A DNA stretch of 64,000 nt, taken from contig OX457052.1 of the NCBI GenBank assembly GCA_949752735.1, positions 16,175,564 through 16,239,563 of the forward strand, read 5' to 3'. Origin of the DNA: Lumbricus terrestris (taxonomy: Eukaryota > Annelida > Clitellata > Crassiclitellata > Lumbricidae). The translations under genes were made by a program, and so were the position numbers. This document shows positions 54,783 to 64,000 of the stretch, piece by piece. Positions within the stretch are counted from its first letter, which is position 1, and the number at the start of each line of letters is the position of its first letter. Under the pieces are notes generated by a model. The model did not search any database. It was not told the DNA's origin and worked only from the letters and a program-made list of their open reading frames with translations.

Positions 54783-56960
54783 ATGGTATCCGACTGAACC
54801 TTGACTGCTGTAGGCAATTAACATTCATGATCTCAGTGCTCCTCACAAATGGTTTCCGGTGCGGGTGACGCGCGAGAGACGCCCGTAGCCACTGGAGCAC
54901 GACCCGGAAGTGCCGTTTTTATAAGAGGTATGGTCGGGTGCGGTTTAGGGGGGTGGGTAATCTCAGTTTAACTACGGCGTTAGTTCATTATATGAAGATG
55001 ATTAACCTCACTCTCCTCCTTTATCCATGCTCGGAAGAGTCAGGCTGGCGTTTATTAGCGGCATTGAGGACTCATAGTTTACGGCTGGATAAATAGTCAA
55101 CGAGCTCAATGATCTGCGTCTGCTGTCCTGCAGTAGTCAAATTAAGCACGGGGTCGCGACGAGCGTATCGGACACTTCAGCTCCTTCATCCTCCATGCAT
55201 CAGCCCGTCCGGAAAAGATGGGCATAGCGGTGCGCATGTGCGGAGGAAGCAATCGTGTGCCTCAAGTAAGTTTTCATTGAGACGGAATTGATAATTAATT
55301 ATAAGCATCTGTAGCCTATAGGCTACGCGTTTAGCCTAATTAATATTCTCTGCCGCACTATGAAGTGCCTGAATAATCAGATAGCTAGTTAGCCTAAGCT
55401 TCGCGAGTGGCAGATGCCATCATGCCACTGCATGGTTACGTTTTAGCCTATAACGAAAAAGAGTTATCTTTAGCCTAAGTGTAGACTATCAGCTTGCATA
55501 CTTGCAAACGCTCTATACGGTTTTCGACAACTCTATATTTCACTCATTTGGCTAGCTCCATCTCTGGTGTATGGGTAGGCCAAATGCCAAATGGTATATA
55601 GGCTAATACATGTGCTGCGCATTATAGGATATATCGTGTTATATTTCAAACAATTTAAGAGTGGGTGGACTCACTAAAACTGATTTAACTCTTTTCTGTC
55701 TGAAATATTTCGGTGAAATTTGACCATTGGACGCAAATATGAATTGCCTTTAAGCGCGCAAAATTTAATTTTAAAAATGATTACTTCTGGCCAGGATATT
55801 GGCAAACGCCCTTAGTGAGTTTTTTGCCCGCCCTGTATATTGCCTATTTCGGATTCTGAATAGCCTATACTCGAGAATATCTTCACTGTATTGTATTAAG
55901 CCTACATGTCTGTCCAACCACATAGGCAACGTCAATCACAAGTATATCATCGGACCAACTGAAAAAGCATAAGAAGTCACGAAAGCACTGAATCCTAATA
56001 GCAGCAGCAGCAGCAGTAGCAGCAGCAGCAGAGAGGCAGAGAGGAGCAACGTTGGATAAACGAGCTGGATCAAGTCAACACAATCAAAAGTTATTCCGCA
56101 GATCCTCTATGAGCGACAATCTTAGGATTCCGTCGCTATTCGTTCCACTTAAGATTTCTATTTCTGAGCTTATATTCCGTCTTTCCGACGGCGCATGCGC
56201 ACAGAGCTAGAACTTAGAAGCGCCGTCTGCCATGCAAGAGAAAGATAATTGGCCGAGTTTCGTGTCGGCAACATGAGCAGCGCGTATGGATATCGTCGGG
56301 CTCGCTCTCCGCACGATCACGCATTACGGGTTACTACGGCGTCGTCGGAAATGGATAATTACCTTTCAATTAGTCGGCGGCATTTGGAAAATTGGACGAA
56401 TTCGTGTTCGTGGAAAGCCTCTGGCACGGGTGTATGCAGGTCGGCGGGGCCGCGAGCGTGTTACGGTGCGTGAAACGGGCCCGAAGCGGCGAATAGCGGC
56501 TATCTGAACTTAATGCAATGATTCGTCTGTCTTGCGCCGAGATATTGCGCCCTAATCAGGTTGTTCGGTTGGCGTCTAAAGTTGTTGTTGCCAGTTTGCC
56601 GAATGAATAGTTGCGTGATTTCATTGTCGTTCAGGCAAATGGAAGCGAGAAAGGCGACGACGAAGCGGCGCACGGTGCACGGCTTCTTGTCCATTGGTCG
56701 CGCTAGATCAAGAGGAATTGACGGGGAAAATACGTCGGCCTCGACACAAGACGTGTGCCCTGAAACGAAAGCCTTTGTGGGCGTCGTGTGACGACATTGG
56801 GGGCAAATTACGGACACACTACGCAGTTGCCTTTCGCAACGTTTTGTGCCCATGCATATGCGTAGAAGAATTGCCGAAATGCTCTCTGTGGGTATATAGA
56901 AGAACGTACAAAAGTTGGGGTCGTGTCACGAACCGTGCAGCTAAGTTATCAGCTTACATG
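54783..56960. other. Intergenic sequence, partly CpG-rich
   Basis: No conserved protein is seen. At 55999-56035 is a (CAG)n run. From 56130 to 56800 the sequence is GC- and CpG-richer, with overlapping ORFs in several frames that show no family signature; a regulatory island or unrecognised noncoding exon is possible. A donor-like CTCAAGTAAGT lies at 55261-55271. Confidence 0.4.
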
Positions 56961-57316
56961 CAGGGGCGGATTCAGGGGCAATTCGGCCATGGCCCCCCAT
57001 TTAGAAGTTTCTTTATTTTTGACCAGCTATATATTCGATCTGGCCCGGGAAGTTGACGTGGCCTCCCCATGAGTAGCTCCGTAGGCCCCTCCCCACGCCC
57101 ACGAGGTCCGTACGACTAAAAAAGGTCAACTATATATATTTTGGCGGATGAAATGGTAGCCTTTTTCTTGGAAATTAGAGACAATTGACTGACTAAAAAA
57201 GTACGTAGGCCTAATCAGAATTTTCGGCGACCAACACGAAAAAATTTTCCTGGTCCAATTCCCTAAATTTTTTCACCCCCCCCCCCCCCAATCTAAAATT
57301 TCTGTATCCGCCCTTG
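56961..57316. mobile_element. MITE, CAGGGGCGGATTCAG ends, perfect 8-bp target duplication
   Basis: Starts CAGGGGCGGATTCAGGGG and ends TTCTGTATCCGCCCTTG. It is flanked on both sides by CTTACATG (56953-56960, 57317-57324). Long C run near the right end. Same family as the next element. Confidence 0.9.
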
Positions 57317-57591
57317 CTTACATGGATGATTTCGTTTAAAGTCATGTGTGCGTCTATCTAAGTAAAGTAAAGTAAATATTTAGGCTCTATATATATATTA
57401 TAACTTCTATGGTCTTAAAAGACTTTGACAGTAGCCTAACTGTTTCAGCAGCACTGTAGAAAATGACAGCGTAGTCTGAAATATCAATTCGTCCATAATA
57501 TATAGGTCTATATATTATAGGCATATAGTCAGCACAAAATCATATCCTAACATATCTTGGCTGTAGAAGAAGATTTATAGGCTAGACAGTA

Positions 57592-57945
57592 CAGTGGCGG
57601 ATCCAGAACGTTTCGAAGGGGGGGGCCAAAAATTTTGGTCTTGTTGGTGGAACAGTCATCGACCAATTTTCCGGGGAAAAGATACCATTTCAACCACCGA
57701 AAAAAATGATGACTTTTTTAGTCATCGACCAATTTTCCGGGAAAAGAAGATACCATTTCGACTGCTAAATCGAACGGGGGGCCACGTCCCATACGATTTT
57801 GTAATGGGGGGGCCTGATGTCCTGTTTTTCTCTCCCACTACATTTATTTAATGGTTTGTTGAAACCAAATGGGGGGCCACGTCCCATGCAATGTTTAAAT
57901 GGGGTGGGGGCCATGGCCGGATTGGCCCCTCTGGATCCGCTCCTG
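57592..57945. mobile_element. MITE, CAGTGGCGGATCCAG ends, perfect 8-bp target duplication
   Basis: Starts CAGTGGCGGATCCAGAACG and ends CTCTGGATCCGCTCCTG. It is flanked by AGACAGTA on both sides (57584-57591, 57946-57953). The interior has two GATGACTTTTTTAGTCAT-type modules with TCGACCAATTTTCCGGG. Confidence 0.93.
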
Positions 57946-58152
57946 AGACAGTAGACATGGGTCTATGCAAATTTAAATTATAATGCAACATAAAACTTGT
58001 AGAAAAATATACCTGGGAGGTGAGCGGCGTCAGCCTCTGATCCACATGGATTTGGGGCATGAATCGAAGAATTTACTATGGAGCCCAAAGAAAGACTAGG
58101 GTTGAACGAATAGGGCCTGCCCCTCAACCCCCCAAAATTCTCACCCTGCCTA

Positions 58153-58700
58153 TATAACTACAATAATGATTAGTCCTGCAGCCATGGCCCATAGGCCTGA
58201 AGGTTAAGTGTCAACGACTTCACTAATTCTTCTAGCACATATATAAGGACGGTTGGTCAGTTTCTCTACTGATAATAGTTACAATTTATATCGCGCTGTA
58301 ACCCGATCATAATTATTATCCACCATGCCGTTACAAGAGCGCCTTAGAAGGCAGCTGAAAGCTATAGGCAACACCCAGTGACTCCGTGAGCAGCGACATG
58401 CGGCGCTCCTTCTCTGTCCCACTGTCCGTTTGTCTCCGTCTCATCTGCACAACCTGCAGTGAACGGTTAGTTTAGACTACTCAATTGTATCCTATTTTAT
58501 CACAGTGCACACGCACACACACGCACACACACACCACTGACCGCGGGTTATAACCTTCGCTCCAATTAAATGACGAAAGCATTCAAAGATACAGAATGTT
58601 GTTTACATACTAATTAGTTTATATTATGTCTCGCTAGTATTTGTGTCTTATGTGAATTTTTATGTGCTTCTTGTCCACCAAAGTGATGTTTCCACTGCAG
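58153..58700. other. Intergenic sequence, nothing recognised
   Basis: Apart from a short (CA)n run with CG steps near 58510-58535 I see no feature I can support. Confidence 0.35.
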
Positions 58701-58926
58701 GGGCAGCACTGCAGCATGGCTATATTAATTTATTAAAGAATATACTTACTTGCCTGCACCACATTCAATTTGCAAATGTTGAAATTTGTGGCATCCTACT
58801 GCTGCTAAAATGTTCGTCTCCCAAGATTCCCATCATATGGCAGAAAATTTTCTGCCTGAATGATCCAAGAAGGATAAACCATGCAAACATTCTGGGGAAC
58901 TACTACAAATTCATCCTTATCTTGGA
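58701..58926 (+). other. Unassigned exon-like open stretch
   Basis: This runs from an acceptor-like TTTCCACTGCAG to a donor-like TTGGAGTACGT. It is open for about 75 codons and reads like ordinary protein: AALQHGYINLLKNILTCLHH, FANVEICGILLLLKCSSP, WQKIFCLNDPRRINHANILG and NYYKFILILE. I do not recognise a family. It could be a genuine exon of an unidentified gene, a pseudogene fragment or chance. No neighbouring exon was found. Confidence 0.3.
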
Positions 58927-58929
58927 GTA

Positions 58930-61187
58930 CGTGTGCACTTGTGTTTGTCTGTATGTTATAATCACACAATATATTTACTCAGTTTTCTTAATATTCACTT
59001 AGTGTTCACCTTTACATGCTAGTTAAGAGTGTTTTTATTCTGTTGCCACATCACACCGTCGGCGGTGATGCATCATTCTAATCCAAAAAACATGTTCCAC
59101 AGATGACTCTAGCTAAATAGCCTTTGTAGGGGTGTGGTGGTTAGAGACGTTTCTTTGTACGTACGCATTGGGAGGTTAAGAAAAAGTGTGGGTGCGTACG
59201 GGGTCTAAAATATATGGATGACCCCCCAACCAGACTCGTGGCCTCACTGGACGCAGCTTGGTCTTGATGTGTTACTCAGGAAGAAGCAAATTTATGTCAT
59301 GCACTTTGCTTTCATGCAGCACCTTAGAAATTTGGAGCTTAATTACGATTAGGATCGATAGGCTGGATAGCATAGTATTAATGAAGCATTCTTGGCAGTC
59401 ACTCACTCCAGATGCAACGTTAAGCGTTTCTACAGTTCTGAAAAAACTCCTTAATTAAAACTCAGTGAATACTGCTTGATAATTTGTATTTATCATACAG
59501 TCACAGCATGTGCTCACAAGAGGCAAGTTACAACAAGTATATGTCTCCATAAGCTGTACTTTATTATTGGTGATGGTGACATTTATACATGTGCTCCAAA
59601 GTCCATTAGAAATAAAAACCATTTTACTTGTAGACCTGTGTCTAAAAATAAACAAATAATAGTTTTGCGAAATATAAAAAACCCAAAACATGACAGTCAT
59701 GAATGAAAAAGCTAACGATAGATGAAGCATTCAGTGAGCATGATAAAACTTATTTTAATTTCCTGCAATCAACATTATTGTTCAATAACTGTATTTTAAC
59801 TTCATGATAGCATATAGAATTAAGTTTTTTAATTTCTGAAAACCATCTGCATATCGCAATGAAGTGCAGATAAATTGAATAATTCTACAAAGCTTGGATT
59901 TCTTTTACAACTCCAAACTTGGTATTTAAAGATATACAATCTATAGCTACAGCTCCAACCATAGTTTGTAATGTAACACTTTTAACAATAGGAGTGTATT
60001 AAAAGCCACTGGGAAGCCAATGCAGATGTTCATTATGACATCAAGGAGATCAATACATAATTTGTAAACACCTTAAAAGTCAGTCGCCTGTGCATTTGAA
60101 GAAGTCAACTATCATTAATGCAGTGTAGTTCAGATCATCGAGTCCCAGTAGCCTTTCGCAACAATTGCTAAAAATTATTTTTCATAATGTGTTTTAGAGC
60201 TCATCATCAGGCACTCGTGTGAAAGATGATGGCATACAAGATAACACACAGTTCAGCAGTCACCAGTCAGTTGCATGTCTTGGGCCTAGGATTTGAACCT
60301 CAGTCTCAAAGTTGAAAATGTGACACCTTCTGGACACTTCTTGCACATCAACAAAAATAATACTGTTTTTGTAACTAAAGGCAACCACAGGTATGGCTTT
60401 TCACTACGGCAAATGTTTTAGAAAAAAATTGCAGTGTAATTTGCTATTATTATGCCTAAAATTCGTAAGAAATTAAAAGCAGATGCGAAAATCATCGCAA
60501 ATACACGTCATTGGATTGACAAGCTAGTAAAATGTTAAAGAAGAGGAACGACCTCTAAAGTGAGTCTGAGAGACAGCAAGGTTATGAAGTGTTACCAACT
60601 AAATTTTATTTAAGTCTTGTCACATGGAGCGTGTGGCCAGTACTCTTCCACGCCGTACGATTATCCCACCAACAGCATACACAGCGTGCACCAAACACTG
60701 TCACAATGGCGAGGGGTGAAGACATCTGGAAATTTCTGCCCTGGAAGGGATTCAAATCCCAAAGTTCTCCATTGACGGCTATGCATGGTAACCACTAGAC
60801 CGCTGCACACACGAGTATTATATCTTCCACTCAGGAAATATAAGTTCTCTCTCCAGGATTGAAGAGTAGTACTATTCTTGTATGTACCCAACTAAATGAA
60901 ACAGTCACAGATATGATCGGTAACAAATGGTGCCTTTGTTTCACAGCGCTCACAATAATACACACGATAACCATTTCAAATAAACTTAATTATATGCGTC
61001 CAATGCTGAGCACAAAATCTTAAAAGGTCTGCTTAGTTTAAAACCAATCTTCTTAATGCAGATGGATCCCATTAGTCATCAATCCGGCTAAAAACAAGAC
61101 AAACTTTCATGATCAAATTCAATTTGAATTCCTCCACAAACGAGATCACTATTGGCAGAGTAAACGTAAATCCCTGCATTTCAGCAA
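58930..61187. other. Region downstream of the zinc-finger gene, probably including its 3' UTR
   Basis: AT-rich, no conserved coding sequence. On the zinc-finger strand an AATAAA occurs near 60604-60611, about 580 bases past the stop. A tRNA-like block lies at 60745-60812. Confidence 0.4.
60745..60812 (-). mobile_element. tRNA-like sequence (SINE head or tRNA pseudogene)
   Basis: On minus: GCAGCGGTCTAGTGGTTACC (A box) and GGGATTTGAATCCC (B box arm with a perfect T-stem). The anticodon arm is not clean, so a functional tRNA is unlikely. Confidence 0.5.
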
Positions 61188-63697
61188 TCACTTGCAGTGA
61201 TTCTGAATATGCGAGTAGAATTCGTACCAGTCCTTGGTGACCGCTTTACAGACGCTGCACCTCAGCGGCGAACCAGACGAATGCCACGCGCAGTGAATAT
61301 TGTATGTCGGTAAACCGAGAAAGAAGACGCCACAAGCACATCGCCTCATGAACCCTCTCTTCTGAAGTTCATCGCAGAGAACGTCACTGCGAAATTCAGA
61401 CAGAACGCCTTTCCCCGCGGGTGCGACGTCCGCTGTTTGAGAAGTTGACGGAGCGCTGACACGGCGTCGGTTTTCAGAACGTTTGCAAATGGAAGTATCG
61501 ACCGGCTGCACGACGAGAGCTGAACTGAAATCATCGCAATCGAGAGTCTTGCTACGAACTTGATTTGAACAGCCTGCAGCAGAATTTGGTCGGACCATTG
61601 CGGCCTCAGTCTTGCAACTAACTAAGTCGGATGCAACGGTTGAAGAGTTTGAAGAATCGCTGCCGTCATCGTCATCCGAGAGATGGATTATGATGGTGTT
61701 GTCAACATCGTGTGAATCGTCTTTGTTACGTGGCTTGTGCGATCTTGATGTGTTCCCTTCGCCTCTGTCTTTCAACCTTCGACTTGTCTGTTGAGACGTG
61801 CTTTTCAGTGCAACCTGAGAACGAGGTTTGATTTGCGTAACAGTTTGCTGTGGTTTCAAGGTGTTTTGTAGCGAGTCTGTGAAGACAGTAGATGTGCTTT
61901 TCAGCGCAACCTGAGAACGAGGCTTGATTTGCGGAACAGTTTGCTGCGGCGGTTTCAGCGTGTTTTGCAGTGAGGCAGTGAAGATGGTTCGCTGGGTGTT
62001 CTGAAAGAATTTGATCGCTTTCGTAGTGTTCGAAGCGAACTGGGATGGAGGTTCCTTGTAGGGTTCAGTCCTGCATGATTTCTTCTCAGTTTGAAGATCT
62101 TTTGAAGCTTTATCGTCAGCAGTTCCATTTTCATCTGATGCAACATCAGAAATACTTGTCCACATGGAAGGAAGACATGAAAATGAATCTACTATGACTG
62201 GTTGAAATAACTCACTGGGAGGCAATGAGTCACTACGTTCCTCAACTGGTACCTTCTTCTTCTTCTTCTTTTTATGAATTGTCCTTGAAGGCATTTCATC
62301 TTTTGCGGTCAGTCCACAAACACACGCAGATGTACAAACATGATTAGAGACACAAGCATTTCGGTGGATCTCTGGTGAAAGGCCCCCGTTTCTCGTCACG
62401 CTGCCATAAAACCACTTGATTTTCTTCACTGATATTTCAATATCCGCCTTCTTGGATCGGCTACCTTCATCTTGACGAGCTGCTCCCCTTAAACCTTCTC
62501 GGTTGTTCTGAACTTCAAGCGAAGATATTTTCTTGTCATCGTCATTGTATATTACTTTCTTCAACAGCGGAAACTCCTTCCCGACAACGCTATCTGACCT
62601 TCGTCGTTTCCTTGTTGAAAATCGACACCCATCGATTGCAGACGAATATCTATCCACTGCTAAGAATGACGCAATACCTGCGACAGAACTTGCATCCGCA
62701 GAGCCAGGTTCCTTCAAACTATCGACAACAATACGGTGCCTCGCTCTGCGAACATGGGCCTCAAAGTCGTGCGACGAGACGCATCGAAACCCGCACGGCT
62801 TACACTGGTGAATAGTAACGCCTTGCAGATAAATCCTATGCACCTGAGCATAGTGGCTCTTCTGAACGATCGCATTTTTAAACTTCCTATAACAAATCGG
62901 GCACGTATTGCTAGGTTTGATCAGACTGGACAGCAGTACGCCATCGTAACAAGGCAGCTTACGTGTCATCTGCACGCCTTCTGCACTCATTTCCGTTATG
63001 TTATAGTAACCGCTCTCTGCTTGCTTCTCGTTTTTTCCCACATCGGTTTTGTTATTCAGCTTTACGAGTTTAGATCTCGAACTCTCGTCTGGTTTCTCGT
63101 TGACGACAGAAGACTCCTCCTCTTCAGTCGTTAGCCGATCCGACTTGCGTTTCTTCGCCCTCTGCTCCATCAGACTCTGAAAGTCGAACGCGACTTTCCA
63201 GTTCCAACCGGCCGACAATCTTCTGCAACGGGGTGGAGGGACGCTGTTGCTGCTTCTCATTGGGGACGATTCTGAGGATGGGGCGACCGACGAATCTAAC
63301 TGAGGAGGAGTTTCGGAATCGGAAGAGGGATGTTTCTCTCCTTTGAGGCCGGAGATGGCATCCTGAGCATGCTTCTTCGAATGGCGCCGAAACTTGCCGA
63401 CATGAACGAAGAAACTGGGACAGAGTCGGCATTGCATGATTTTTATCGCAGTATGCTTCACCCTGTGCATCATGACTTCGTGGCGCATTATGCTGATCTT
63501 GTAAATGGAGGGGAAGCCACATTCCTGGCAGTGGAAGTGTCCCGCCTGGATGGATACTATGCCATGCGGACAGAAGCATTCCTTGAGTCCGTGAGGGACT
63601 GGATCTTTCCATGAGTCATCTCCGCCTGATGCTTCATCGCCGAAAGTCCACGGCTTCTCTTTCTTCATACTTTTAATGACGCTGTCAATGTCACCAT
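61188..63697 (-). CDS. C2H2 zinc-finger protein, last coding exon (at least 826 aa)
   Basis: A minus ORF of 826 residues from the ATG at 63668, open back to an acceptor (TTGTCTTTCAG) so that the exon starts at 63697. The frame upstream of the ATG reads DGDIDSVIKS, so translation probably begins in an exon to the right, outside the coding part seen. Counting from the ATG, fingers are C47/C50/H63/H68, C80/C83/H96/H100, C256/C259/H272/H277, C289/C292/H305/H311, an odd C777/C779/H792/H796 and C804/C807/H820/H824: three spaced pairs. Basic segments (AKKRKSDR, STRKRRRSD, HKKKKKKKV) suggest nuclear import. IIIHLSDDDD at 659-668 fits a SUMO-interacting motif. Residues 565-627 hold a two-copy repeat of about 33 residues. 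Probably a nucleic-acid-binding nuclear protein; paired widely spaced fingers without TGEKP linkers argue against a KRAB or Krueppel array. Orthology not recognised. Confidence 0.8.
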
Positions 63698-64000
63698 CTG
63701 AAAGACAAGCAAAACGAACGAATCAGCCAGTCAAAAAGAAGCACAATAGATTTTAGTAATACTAAAACAAAAACAGAGCCAAGCAATTTTTTATTTGCAC
63801 ATATGGTTATCATGATTTGCATACAGTTTACTTAGATCATGAAAAACAAAATATACATGCATGAAAGATATCCAAAATTGAAATGCTGTTACATCATGAT
63901 GGTAAAAAGACACAATATAGATAGATAGAATGGTTATTTCTAAAAATTCCTATTTAAAACAAGTCCTCTTTTATCATCACATACAAAAACCACAATCTAT

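Noticed and set aside
55650..55830. Possible small DNA transposon (GTGGGTGGACTCACTAAAAC to TTTTTTGCCCGCCCTGTAT)
   Set aside because: The ends are only loosely complementary and no target duplication was found.
56249..56853. Overlapping Arg-rich ORFs in a GC-rich patch
   Set aside because: Frames overlap on both strands with no domain or splice structure; explained by lack of stops in CpG-rich sequence.

Overview
The window is animal nuclear DNA: intron-rich genes with GT..AG junctions, long introns, microsatellites, SINE/LINE debris and many short inverted-repeat transposons. It contains a complete conventional kinesin heavy chain, a group B Sox gene, an LRP5/6-type receptor and a multi-finger C2H2 protein, so it is a bilaterian-type animal. 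The repeat landscape, including frequent TAGGCCTA-like words, would suit a marine invertebrate, but I cannot name the phylum from the sequence.

Layout. 1-2.25 kb: decayed terminal-inverted-repeat element carrying a broken, internally deleted gene, inside an LRP intron. 2.25-14.7 kb (minus): twelve 5' exons of an LDL-receptor-related protein (signal peptide, beta-propeller, EGF, second propeller); the gene runs off the left edge. 14.7-18.3 kb: head-to-head intergenic region with two well-delimited MITEs and a CRE-like palindrome. 18.3-38.6 kb (plus): kinesin-1 heavy chain, 21 coding exons, 970 residues, every junction in phase. 38.6-46 kb: kinesin 3' UTR, a LINE fragment, a SINE, a minisatellite. 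46.0-47.2 kb (minus): SoxB transcription factor in one coding exon. 47.2-61 kb: gene-poor region packed with MITEs (several with perfect 8-bp target duplications), AT, GA and CATA microsatellites, and one unexplained exon-like ORF. 61.2-63.7 kb (minus): large last exon of a C2H2 zinc-finger protein whose 5' exon(s) lie further right.

Function. The four genes have no evident shared pathway: a cell-surface receptor fragment, a microtubule motor, a developmental HMG-box factor and a nuclear zinc-finger protein. LRP and kinesin are divergently transcribed, with about 3.6 kb between start codons.

Hunt. I found no evidence of a wholly new system. The strongest signals are a cohort of short hAT-like MITEs with intact 8-bp duplications and a shared internal module across families; LINE/SINE 3'-tail sharing visible within the window; SINEs abutting kinesin splice sites; a triplicated kinesin splice donor; a possible alternative terminal exon just after the kinesin motor; and a divergent second LRP propeller.
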